Shown: positions 1 to 5,988, counted from the first letter of the stretch. The stretch is 8,999 bases of DNA from an uncultured Angelakisella sp. (GCA_937914895.1 CALGIL010000055.1:1-8999), one strand, 5' to 3'. Program-made: numbers and translations. Notes: generated from the sequence alone by a model not told the origin.

Positions 1-13
1 GCCGCACCATTTG

Positions 14-22
14 TGGTATAAT
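14..22 (+). promoter_or_regulatory. Extended -10 promoter element upstream of the DegV-family gene
   Basis: TATAAT at 17-22 is a perfect sigma-A -10 box, and it is preceded by TGG at 14-16, which makes an extended -10 (TGnTATAAT). The -35 box would lie just left of the window and cannot be seen. Transcription would start near 29, leaving an untranslated leader of about 145 nt before the TTG start at 174. It is the only strong plus-strand promoter-like sequence I found before the gene. Confidence 0.6.
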
Positions 23-29
23 AACTCCA

Positions 30-173
30 AGGCACCCGAACTTTGCCTAAAGCTCCACTGGTTTTTTAAAAAAAGCCGAGCAAACATGAAGGATAGGGCC
101 CAAGGGGGTGGCGTCCCCTTGGACGAATTCATGATACACCGCATCAAACATCACCTAAGAGGAGGCAGCGCCC
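30..173 (+). promoter_or_regulatory. Structured 5' leader of the DegV-family gene
   Basis: The leader contains a T6A7 tract (62-74) and a perfect 8-bp hairpin: CCAAGGGG at 100-107 pairs with CCCCTTGG at 115-122, with a 7-nt loop. No T-run follows, so it is not an intrinsic terminator. The 5' arm (100-106) can instead pair 7 bp with CCCTTGG at 171-177, which contains the TTG start codon. The two pairings exclude each other. The ribosome binding site AAGAGGAGG lies at 157-165. I do not recognise a known riboswitch class here. A regulatory role is inference. Confidence 0.35.
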
Positions 174-187
174 TTGGACCGAATTAA
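86..187 (+). CDS. Possible 33-codon upstream ORF in the DegV leader
   Basis: ATG at 86 opens a 33-codon frame that ends in TAA at 185-187, 14 nt inside the DegV-family gene and out of frame with it. Its product would start MKDRAQGGG and end SALGPN, and is basic and glycine-rich in places. There is no clear Shine-Dalgarno sequence before the ATG (only GCCGAG), which argues against strong translation. If it is translated, ribosomes would cross the hairpin at 100-122 and the downstream start, so it could act as a leader ORF. It has no recognisable domain and may simply be chance. Confidence 0.15.
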   Translation: MKDRAQGGGVPLDEFMIHRIKHHLRGGSALGPN

Positions 188-1148
188 ATTTATTACCGAC
201 TCCGCCTGTGACATACCGCTGCAGGTCGCCCAGGGGTTCGACGTGGACGTGGCGCCCCTGACCGTCACGGTGGACGGCGTCACCTACCGCGAGGCGTATG
301 ACCTCTCTCCCCAGGAATTTTATGCCCTCTGCGGCACCTGCAAGGAGCTGCCCATGTCCGCGGGGGTCAATAGCACCGAGTACGCCAGCCGGTTTTTATC
401 CGCCTACCAGGCCGGCTACGACCAGGTCTGCGTGGTGTGCATCAACAGCGGAGGGTCCATGTCCTACGCCTCGGCCTGCCGTGCCCGGGACGATTTTTAC
501 GACGACCACCCCGAAGCCCGGCCCAGGATGCGCATCGAGATCGTGGACAGCCGCACTTACTCCATCGCCTACGGCATCCCGGTGCTGACGGCCTCCCAAA
601 TGCACAAAGCCGGGGCCAAGCTGTCCGACATTCTGGCCTATTTCAGCGACTGGTTTGACCGGGTGGAGATTTACTTTACCCCCTTTTCCTTTGATTTTGT
701 CAAGCGCAGCGGCCGCGTCAGCGGCACCGCCGCCTTTGTGGGCGAGGCCCTGGGCATCCGCCCCATCGTCAGCATCATCGAGGGCAAAACCCGCACCGCC
801 GCCACCCTGCGGGGGGACGGCAAGGTGGTCGGGGGCTTCCTGAAGACTTTTCAGGAGCGCTGCCAAAAGGATACGCCCTACGGCATTTTGGTGGGCACCA
901 TGGGCGAGATGGCCAAGGAGCTGTCCCAGCGGCTGGAGGTCCTTGCGGGGTACCCTCCCGTGGGGATTTATCAGGCGGGGCCCGCCATCACCATCAACGG
1001 CGGCCCAAAGCTGCTGGCCTTCTGCTTTCTGTCCGACGAGCCCCGGGGCCAGTCCGGCCTCATTGATAAGCTCCACGCCGGCGTGCTCAGCGCCGAGGAG
1101 GCCATGTCCGGCCTGCTGAAAAGGGTTCAGGATAAGCTGGAGCGCTAG
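174..1148 (+). CDS. DegV family protein (fatty-acid binding, FakB-like)
   Basis: This 324-aa cytosolic protein belongs to the DegV family, whose members bind a fatty acid; some (FakB) present it to the fatty-acid kinase FakA for phosphorylation and entry into phospholipid synthesis. Visible family signatures are the N-terminal TDSACDIP (8-15), the LPMSAG segment (59-64), where FakB proteins carry T-S residues near the ligand carboxylate, the NSGG turn (91-94), VDSRT (124-128), KRSGRVSG (177-184) and the late glycine-rich AGPAITINGGP stretch (268-278). The start is TTG at 174, chosen because AAGAGGAGG lies 8 nt upstream and translation from there gives the expected beta-strand DRIKFITDS. At 324 aa it is about 40 residues longer than a typical DegV, the excess being a C-terminal tail after residue 288. 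It is monocistronic and faces a convergent EcsC gene. No fakA is present in the window, so the ligand and partner are inferred from the family only. Confidence 0.93.
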   Translation: MDRIKFITDSACDIPLQVAQGFDVDVAPLTVTVDGVTYREAYDLSPQEFYALCGTCKELPMSAGVNSTEYASRFLSAYQAGYDQVCVVCINSGGSMSYASACRARDDFYDDHPEARPRMRIEIVDSRTYSIAYGIPVLTASQMHKAGAKLSDILAYFSDWFDRVEIYFTPFSFDFVKRSGRVSGTAAFVGEALGIRPIVSIIEGKTRTAATLRGDGKVVGGFLKTFQERCQKDTPYGILVGTMGEMAKELSQRLEVLAGYPPVGIYQAGPAITINGGPKLLAFCFLSDEPRGQSGLIDKLHAGVLSAEEAMSGLLKRVQDKLER

Positions 1149-1211
1149 CCGGAAGGCCCATCCCGCCGCCGGGCATACGGGGTATATCGACAAATTAAGA
1201 AACTTCCCATA

Positions 1212-1268
1212 GCTGATAAAGAGCCCATCTATCCGTTGTTAAAGCGGATAGATGGGCTCTTTATCAGC
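1212..1268. terminator. Perfect 24-bp hairpin, probable bidirectional terminator
   Basis: Positions 1212-1235 and 1245-1268 are exact inverted repeats of 24 nt around a 9-nt loop. It lies between two convergent genes, 64 nt after the DegV-family stop and 28 nt beyond the EcsC stop. The core GAGCCCATCTATCCG is GC-containing, and the outer part reads CTCTTTATCAGC on both strands, so each transcript gives a stem followed by a short U-containing segment that is itself paired. A bidirectional terminator is the simplest reading, but the stem is longer and more perfect than most, and there is no long free U-tract. Confidence 0.6.
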
Positions 1269-1295
1269 CTGTCGCCATTAAAAATGCTTTTTTAC

Positions 1296-2030
1296 TCATT
1301 CCATGACATCAATATCGATAACGTCTTCTGCTATAAATTCCTTGCTGACGTCTTGACTTTCTTTTTGTCCATCCGTTGAAAAGTCCCCTTCAAAAAACCA
1401 CTTATAGGCTCTTCCTGCAATAATTTTTGTTTCAACCAGATCAAAGCCTCCCGTTACAACAGCACCAACGCCAGGAATCAGTTTGCCCATATTAATAATG
1501 CCCGTTTCACCAAATTTAGTTATAAATCGGAATCCAACTTTTTGATTGATTTTCGTTAAAGCCGTCCCGGGAACTTTCTTAACAAGGTTTGTCACAAATT
1601 TCTCTCCAAACCTCACGCCGGTTCTTTTAATTATTCCGTTGACAGCCACTCCGGCAAGGCATGCATATACAAGCGTTTGGACCTGGTCGCTGTCCGTGTC
1701 ATATCCTGCAAGATACGCCGTACAGGCAATCATTCTCATTTGTACATACAGGACACTTCCGATATTTGCGGGAATTGTTATCGGTAATATAATTAAGCCG
1801 CCAAAACCTGTGATAACTCCAGAGGTCGTACATTTTGCAATTTGGTTTCGCAACATATGCTTTGCGGCGATTGAATGGTCCGCATTCTTATCTAAATAAT
1901 TTTGAGCAAATGCCTCAATAGGCGGACTAACTCCTCCAATTCCATTTACGGCCTTTTGGTAACACGCATCCAGCAATGCCATAACCTGTTCCTGCGTAAT
2001 GCCTTTTTTACCTTCTTTGTCTTTACCCAC
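1296..2030 (-). CDS. EcsC family protein
   Basis: This 244-aa protein matches the EcsC family (named from the third gene of the Bacillus ecsABC operon); the biochemical role of the family is not established. Recognisable segments are the hydrophobic proline-rich stretch GGLIILPITIPANIGSVLY (77-95), the helix with YLAGYD (106-111), and the C-terminal KLIPGVGAVVTGGFDLVET (183-201) followed by an aromatic helix (RAYKWFF, 207-213). The last 30 residues are acidic. The start is GTG at 2030, supported by GGGAGGG (2044-2038) 7 nt upstream. It stands alone here, without ecsA or ecsB. Its base composition is clearly AT-richer than its neighbours, with many codons ending in A or T, which suggests recent acquisition or different selective history. 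Family assignment is from recalled signatures. Confidence 0.85.
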   Translation of the reverse strand: MGKDKEGKKGITQEQVMALLDACYQKAVNGIGGVSPPIEAFAQNYLDKNADHSIAAKHMLRNQIAKCTTSGVITGFGGLIILPITIPANIGSVLYVQMRMIACTAYLAGYDTDSDQVQTLVYACLAGVAVNGIIKRTGVRFGEKFVTNLVKKVPGTALTKINQKVGFRFITKFGETGIINMGKLIPGVGAVVTGGFDLVETKIIAGRAYKWFFEGDFSTDGQKESQDVSKEFIAEDVIDIDVME

Positions 2031-2132
2031 AGTCTATCCCTCCCAGCGACAAACTTCTTCCTGCCATAAAGGCACCTGCAGTTTTCGCGTTGCTAAAAAA
2101 ATAGACCACAGACCGGTTCATCTTTAAAGTAA

Positions 2133-2141
2133 ATTCTAGCA
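2133..2141 (-). promoter_or_regulatory. Putative extended -10 promoter of the EcsC gene
   Basis: Read on the minus strand, 2141-2133 is TGCTAGAAT, an extended -10 (TGn plus TAGAAT, one mismatch to TATAAT). I see no good -35 box 17 nt upstream, which is tolerated with an extended -10. It would give a leader of about 95 nt before the GTG at 2030. Confidence 0.4.
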
Positions 2142-2318
2142 GAGTGTGCTTTTTCCTAAAGCCTTATTACTGCCACCACAGAGGAACTTCTTGTGCTGCA
2201 CAATCAGCTGTTTTTCAGGTGACTGACTTGTGGATGCCAAGGAAGAATGGCGTCTTTTTGTATCGCGCAGGCAGCCGTTTTGGGGCCGTTTGCCGCAAAA
2301 ATCATGGGCTGACGGGGT

Positions 2319-2337
2319 GTACAGGGTCCCCCTGTAC
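2319..2337 (-). terminator. Hairpin downstream of the DUF4015 gene, weak terminator candidate
   Basis: GTACAGGG (2319-2326) and CCCTGTAC (2330-2337) form a perfect 8-bp stem with a 3-nt loop, 8 nt beyond the stop codon of the DUF4015 gene. On the minus strand the nearest T-run (TTTTT) comes roughly 15 nt after the stem, too far for a classical intrinsic terminator. It may mark the end of the operon, or act as a 3'-end stabiliser. Confidence 0.3.
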
Positions 2338-2345
2338 GGCGCGGC

Positions 2346-3611
2346 TCAGGGGTAGGTGCCGCCGGGGCTGTACCACAGGACCCGGGAGATGCCCGCTTCC
2401 TTGACGGCGCGGACCTGGTCGTCCACCTCAGTTTTGGTATAGGGCTTATTGGCCGACGCCGCCAGATTGGGGGCGGTGTAGGCCTGCACCATGGCCACAT
2501 ACTCGTACTCCCCGTCCAGGACGTCCCCGCAGGCCCCCAGGGCGGACTTGACGGTGTCGTAGGGGGTCAGCGCCGGGGCGGACAGGGTCAGCGTTTCGGT
2601 GGTTACCCCGCCGCCAAACTGGTCGGGCATCACCTCGACTACGGCCCGCCCGGCGGCCTTAAGCAGCCGCCCCACGCTGCCGCCGTACCGGACATCGCTG
2701 ACGCCGGCGGCGGACAACAGGTTGACCACCGGCCAGACGGTGACGCCGTCGGATTCCCCCCGGGCCCGGGCCTTGGTGAGAAAATCGGCCAGGATGGCGG
2801 ATTTATCCAGGTCCCCGGTCACCCCGTAGGTGGCCAGATGCAGGGCCACCCCCTCGGGGAATTGGACGCCGTCCAGAATGACCTGGTCCAGGCCCTGGTC
2901 CGCGGCTTCGCCGATAAGGTCCAGAATATACTGCCGGGCGTCGGCGTCGTTGGGGTTCAGCCAGGGGCGGCCCCCGTTGGCGCTGCTGTCGTTGATCCAG
3001 TTGACCTTGCTGCCCATATACTTGACCGCCGAATCATACATATGGGCGGGGGCGGTGTGGTCCCGAAAGGCGTACAGCCGCCCCACGGGCACCAGCCCCG
3101 CCTGCCGGATGGTGCGGACGGCCCACCCCAGGTCCATGGCGTCCTCCTCCTGGGCCAGGTTGCGGGCCACCTGGTCCAGACCGCTGACATAGCGGACCCG
3201 GCCCTGGGCATCCTTGAGGTCAAAGACCACCCCCTGCACCCCCTGGGCCTTCAGGGCTTCCAGGCGGCCGGGCAGGGCGGCCTCGGTCATCATCAGGGGG
3301 GGCAGATACGCGGTTGTCGCGGGAAAGTCCTCTCCCTCTCCCCCGGTCTTTCCCGGCTCCTGGGCGGGGCCGTCCGGGGACGGCTGAGAGGCCCCGTCGG
3401 GGGACTGGGGTTCGCTGTCCGGGGGCGCCTGCACCTGGGGCGCCGGAAGATGGAAGTTGGTGACAAAATCATAGATGGGGTCAAAGGCAAGCCAGCCCAC
3501 GGCGGCGGCCGTGCCCAGCACCAGAACCATCACCACGGTGGTGATGATTCTTTTTTTCTGTTTGCGTTTCCGCTCAAAGCCGTATCTGCGGACCTTCATA
3601 TCCCTGGACAA
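2346..3611 (-). CDS. Membrane-anchored DUF4015-type putative glycoside hydrolase
   Basis: This 421-aa protein has a very basic N-terminus (residues 7-21), one membrane segment (about 22-43), a Pro/Ser/Asp/Gly-rich linker (55-98) and an extracytoplasmic domain (about 100-418). The domain resembles the putative glycoside hydrolase family DUF4015, a TIM-barrel-like fold: GVVFDLKDAQG (127-137), RLYAFRD (178-184), WLNPND (217-222), and VILDGVQFPEG (244-254) where the family usually has a DYVRFP-type motif, then WYSPGG (413-418) near the end. Asp131 and Asp247 are the likeliest active-site acids; this is inference. The start is TTG at 3611 because GGAGGTGA (3623-3616) sits correctly for it, whereas the ATG at 3599 would be 19 nt from GGAGG. 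It follows the RnfA-like gene by 59 nt on the same strand and is probably its last cotranscribed partner, occupying the place where rnfB stands in canonical operons. The topology suggests action on cell-wall or surface polysaccharide; the substrate is unknown. Confidence 0.75.
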   Translation of the reverse strand: MSRDMKVRRYGFERKRKQKKRIITTVVMVLVLGTAAAVGWLAFDPIYDFVTNFHLPAPQVQAPPDSEPQSPDGASQPSPDGPAQEPGKTGGEGEDFPATTAYLPPLMMTEAALPGRLEALKAQGVQGVVFDLKDAQGRVRYVSGLDQVARNLAQEEDAMDLGWAVRTIRQAGLVPVGRLYAFRDHTAPAHMYDSAVKYMGSKVNWINDSSANGGRPWLNPNDADARQYILDLIGEAADQGLDQVILDGVQFPEGVALHLATYGVTGDLDKSAILADFLTKARARGESDGVTVWPVVNLLSAAGVSDVRYGGSVGRLLKAAGRAVVEVMPDQFGGGVTTETLTLSAPALTPYDTVKSALGACGDVLDGEYEYVAMVQAYTAPNLAASANKPYTKTEVDDQVRAVKEAGISRVLWYSPGGTYP

Positions 3612-3633
3612 AGCGTCACCTCCGAAGGTAGTT

Positions 3634-3661
3634 GTTAGAAAATAGAAATGTATTTTCTAAC
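3634..3661. promoter_or_regulatory. AT-rich 11-bp perfect dyad in the rnfA-DUF4015 gap
   Basis: GTTAGAAAATA (3634-3644) and TATTTTCTAAC (3651-3661) are exact inverted repeats around a 6-nt spacer. The dyad starts 9 nt after the RnfA-like stop and ends 22 nt before the TTG start of the next gene. The arms are AT-rich and no U-tract follows, so an operator or an RNA processing/stability element fits better than a terminator. It stands out because the flanking genes are very GC-rich. Confidence 0.4.
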
Positions 3662-3670
3662 CTCTATCAC

Positions 3671-4273
3671 TTAAATGGGCGGTTGGTGGCCCAGCAGGCC
3701 AAACAGGGCCAGCGAGACAAGGCCGGTGTACATCAGGGCCACCGGCAGGCCCCGGAAGGCCCTGGGCACCCGGCTGAACCAGGTGCGCTCCCGCAGCAGG
3801 TAAGTCAGCAGCATGGCCGCCAGATAGCCCGCCCCCACGCCGAAGCCATAGGCCAGGGCTTCCCCCAGGGTGTAGGTGCCGTAGCCGATAAACAGCATGG
3901 TGGCCACGGGGATGTAGCCAAACACCACGGCGGGGTGGAGCTCCGCCCGCTGGCGGAGGGGAGCCAGGGCCGGGACCTTGGTCATCAGCAGGTAGAGGAC
4001 GGCGTAAAAGACGCTGAACACCATAAGGTACACCGGCGGGCGCAGGTGCCCCGGCATGGCGTAATAGTTGGAGATCAGCTCCTCCCCCAGCCAGCCGGCC
4101 AGGGCCGCCGCCACCGACACGGCGGTCATCAAAAGGCCCTGGGCCACCGCCTGGCGGGGCCGAAAGCGGTTATAAGGCAGGGCGCCGTCCCCCAGGGCCC
4201 GGGTAAAGACGGCGTTTTCCAGCACCGCGGCGGTCATGGCCACGCCGCACAGTCTCAACAGGGTACTCAGCAT
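3671..4273 (-). CDS. RnfA-like integral membrane subunit (Rnf-Nqr domain)
   Basis: A 200-aa, very hydrophobic protein with about six membrane helices, the same size as RnfA/NqrE. The C-terminal third matches RnfA best: GEALAYGFGVGAGYLAAMLL, then RER (161-163), VPRAFRGLPVAL (169-180) and GLVSLALFGLLG (184-195), against RnfA's ALYGFGAAVGF, RER, VPxxFKGxAIAM and GLMSLAFMGF. In canonical RnfA a GLCPFMG-type motif in the first helix and a TTNC motif in the fourth carry cluster cysteines. Here those places read LGDGALPY (27-34) and ATMLF (124-128), with no cysteine; the only cysteine is Cys9. The ATG at 4273 is chosen because AAAGGCGG lies 7 nt upstream. An ATG at 4315 in frame would add 14 residues and overlap the previous gene by 26 nt. 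It follows the RnfE-like stop by 16 nt. Membership of the Rnf-Nqr fold is fairly secure; function as an electron-transfer subunit is doubtful. Confidence 0.78.
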   Translation of the reverse strand: MLSTLLRLCGVAMTAAVLENAVFTRALGDGALPYNRFRPRQAVAQGLLMTAVSVAAALAGWLGEELISNYYAMPGHLRPPVYLMVFSVFYAVLYLLMTKVPALAPLRQRAELHPAVVFGYIPVATMLFIGYGTYTLGEALAYGFGVGAGYLAAMLLTYLLRERTWFSRVPRAFRGLPVALMYTGLVSLALFGLLGHQPPI

Positions 4274-4289
4274 TGCGGCACCGCCTTTC

Positions 4290-5021
4290 TCAAAGTGGTT
4301 TGATGGAGGCGGCATCCCGCCTGCGCCATTTGGCCATGGCCGCCCAGGCCCGTATCTGGTTGACCCCAGCCAGCAGCACCCCCATAAGCATCAGCCCGAA
4401 GAAGGTCATTTTGGCGCCGTCCACCCGAAAGTTGTAGCCCAGGGGAATCCCCCAGATCTGGCCGTAGGCCAGCACTTCCCGGATGAGGGCCATGACAAGG
4501 CCCAGGCAGGTAAAGCGGAAAAAGTACCGCAAAGCGCAGCGGAGGGCGGAGGGGACGCTGTCGATGTCCTGTTCGGAGGAGGCCGCCGCCAGCACCGGGT
4601 AGGCGGCCAGCAGATAGAGGTAGGTGCCCAGGGCGTCGGTAATCTCCACCGAGACAAAGCGGATGAGGTAGTAGGACAGGGACGCCAGCATCAGGGCCAC
4701 CATGGAGCACAGGGGCACCGACAGCCACCGGGGTACCGAAAGCTGCTCCCGAAGAAGGTGGCGCAGCACCGACACCGGCATCAGAATGATAAACAGCGCG
4801 GCGCACAGGGCCACGGTATTGCGCAGATTGATGGCGGCCACGGACAAAAAGGGGATGGCAAACACCATACTGGCCACCAGGTCCCGCTTTTCGGCGGGGC
4901 GCCTTTTTCTCCCGGGCCCGCCGGGGGATTTTTCAGCCCTTGGCTTCGGCTTCCGCCGCGGCGTCATCGCTCTCCCCGCCGTCCTGGCCGGAGGGCCGGA
5001 TTTCTGTTCCAGGTCGTCCAT
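4290..5021 (-). CDS. RnfE-like integral membrane subunit (Rnf-Nqr domain)
   Basis: A 243-aa protein with a basic, proline-rich cytosolic N-terminus (1-47) followed by about six membrane helices. Its place between rnfD and the rnfA-like gene, and segments such as VSVLRHLLREQLSVPRWLSV (83-102), LGTYLYLLAAYPVL (131-144) and ALIREVLAYGQIWG (178-191), correspond to RnfE's LRHW...IRIPIYV, LGIFIPLIVTNC and SLREIIGNGTLF. The two cluster-cysteine positions of RnfE appear as Ile55 (AIPFLSV for GLCPLLAV) and Tyr141-Pro142 (for Asn-Cys). Cys73, 105, 162 and 172 exist but are not at those positions. The start at 5021 is set by GAAAGGAGG (5040-5032) 10 nt upstream, which lies inside rnfD, so the genes overlap by 89 nt. 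An internal ATG at 4967 is possible but has no comparable ribosome binding site. The N-terminal extension is unusual for RnfE. Confidence 0.75.
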   Translation of the reverse strand: MDDLEQKSGPPARTAGRAMTPRRKPKPRAEKSPGGPGRKRRPAEKRDLVASMVFAIPFLSVAAINLRNTVALCAALFIILMPVSVLRHLLREQLSVPRWLSVPLCSMVALMLASLSYYLIRFVSVEITDALGTYLYLLAAYPVLAAASSEQDIDSVPSALRCALRYFFRFTCLGLVMALIREVLAYGQIWGIPLGYNFRVDGAKMTFFGLMLMGVLLAGVNQIRAWAAMAKWRRRDAASIKPL

Positions 5022-5988
5022 CGTGCATCAGCCTCCTTTCCCGGGCGGCCCAAAGCTCCATCAGCCTGTCGAAGAGATGGGACGTCCCGTTGATGAGCAG
5101 CAAAGCGAAGGGGGCCGTCTCCTCATAGCCGCCATGCCAGCGGAACAGCATGATGACCACCCCCGCCGCCAGCCCGTAAAGAGCCTTGGCCATCCCCCGC
5201 TTGGGGGAGGTGACCGGGTCGGTGAGCATGAAGACGGCGCAAAACACCACCGAGGTGCAAAAAAGCTCGTAAAAGACGGACAAAAGGCCCGGGACATCCG
5301 CCCGGGGGAAAAAGAAGGCAAGCAGGGCCACCGTCCCAAGGCAGAAGGCCGTCTGCTGCAGGCGGACGGTCCCCCGGGCCACCAGATAGACCATACAGGC
5401 CAGAATGACCAGCACGTTGGCGGCCCCCATGGGGCCGGGCATCAGCCCCAGCAGGATGTTGTTGAAGTCGGTGGTGGGCACGCCCCCCAAATAGAGGGTG
5501 TAGGCGTCGCCGGTGCTCAGGGCGGTGGTCACAGGCGTAAAGGGGGCAAGGTCGATAAAGTGGCCGGGGTAAGAAAACATGGCCGTGGGCCAGCAGACCA
5601 TGGCAAAGGCCACCCCGCCCGCAGCGGGGTTGAAGATATTATACCCCAGACCCCCAAAGGGATGCTTGACAAAGCAGATGGCAAACAGACCGGCCGCCGC
5701 CACCACCGAAAACCCAACGGTGGCGGGCATCAGCAGCGGGATGATCATCCCGGTGACCGCCGGGGACAGGTCCCGGGGATTAAAGCGCATCCGCCGCAGG
5801 GTGACGCAGACAAAATCCGCCGCCCAGCAGGTAAGCACCCCGCACAGGCCCAGCGCCAGCGCCCGGGGGCCGTAGTAAAAGGCGGCCATGACATAAAGGG
5901 CCATCAAAGTCAGGATGACGTCCCCCATGACGCTTTGGTTGCTGACGGCGCTGCGGATGTGGGGCGCCGGCTTTGGCTGCAGGATCAT
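4933..5988 (-). CDS. rnfD: RnfD-type electron transport complex subunit
   Basis: A 351-aa membrane protein of the RnfD/NqrB family, the flavin-carrying membrane core of Rnf complexes. Clear signatures are PHIRSAVSNQSVMGDV (9-24), FNPRDLSPAVTGMIIPLLMP (69-88), VKHPFGGLGYNIFNPAAGG (107-125), LLGLMPGPMGAANVL (179-193), FMLTDPVTSP (253-262), and GGYEETAPFALLLIN (286-300). In family members a threonine in an SGAT-like motif carries covalent FMN attached by ApbE. The aligned place here is FTPVTTAL (150-157), with Thr154 a candidate acceptor, but the preceding residues (T-P-V, and Ala148 at -6 where an Asp is often found) differ. The last 35 residues are a charged cytosolic tail encoded in the overlap with the rnfE-like gene. 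The start ATG at 5988 overlaps the RnfC stop as ATGA, with GGGGAGG upstream. No rnfG follows, unlike in canonical operons. This is the best conserved member of the cluster. Confidence 0.9.
   Translation of the reverse strand: MILQPKPAPHIRSAVSNQSVMGDVILTLMALYVMAAFYYGPRALALGLCGVLTCWAADFVCVTLRRMRFNPRDLSPAVTGMIIPLLMPATVGFSVVAAAGLFAICFVKHPFGGLGYNIFNPAAGGVAFAMVCWPTAMFSYPGHFIDLAPFTPVTTALSTGDAYTLYLGGVPTTDFNNILLGLMPGPMGAANVLVILACMVYLVARGTVRLQQTAFCLGTVALLAFFFPRADVPGLLSVFYELFCTSVVFCAVFMLTDPVTSPKRGMAKALYGLAAGVVIMLFRWHGGYEETAPFALLLINGTSHLFDRLMELWAARERRLMHDGRPGTEIRPSGQDGGESDDAAAEAEAKG

Larger units (their letters stand above)
2031..2345. other. Intergenic region of 315 nt without a convincing gene
   Basis: The stretch separates the EcsC gene from the 3' end of the DUF4015 gene. 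It holds the EcsC ribosome binding site (2044-2038) and probable promoter, and a hairpin near 2319-2337 close to the DUF4015 stop. An 86-codon plus-strand frame (2144-2404) crosses it and runs antisense into the DUF4015 gene. Its product is cysteine- and arginine-rich without domain character and has no clear ribosome binding site, so I do not call it. Composition is intermediate between the AT-rich EcsC gene and the GC-rich block to the right. Confidence 0.5.

Noticed and set aside
30..173. Known riboswitch or T-box in the DegV leader
   Set aside because: I compared it from memory with common classes (c-di-GMP, ZTP, fluoride, PreQ1, cre-linked leaders) and saw no class-defining motif. Only the local hairpin and its alternative pairing can be supported.
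396..1193. Long minus-strand open frame (265 codons) across the DegV gene
   Set aside because: It is antisense to a clear DegV-family protein, the product is Gly/Ala/His/Val-rich without domain character, and there is no ribosome binding site. GC-rich genes give such frames by chance.
2144..2404. 86-codon plus-strand frame in the EcsC-DUF4015 gap
   Set aside because: It has no convincing Shine-Dalgarno sequence, no domain character, and its second half is antisense to the DUF4015 gene. I could not support it as a gene or as a remnant of one.
2838..3638. Plus-strand open frame opposite the DUF4015 gene
   Set aside because: The product is a low-complexity G/H/Q/L-rich shadow of the real minus-strand protein, which has a membrane anchor, linker and recognisable domain.
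4274..4315. Upstream ATG (4315) as the start of the RnfA-like protein
   Set aside because: It would add a hydrophilic stretch before the first helix and overlap the previous gene; the ATG at 4273 has a better-spaced AAAGGCGG and gives the usual RnfA length.
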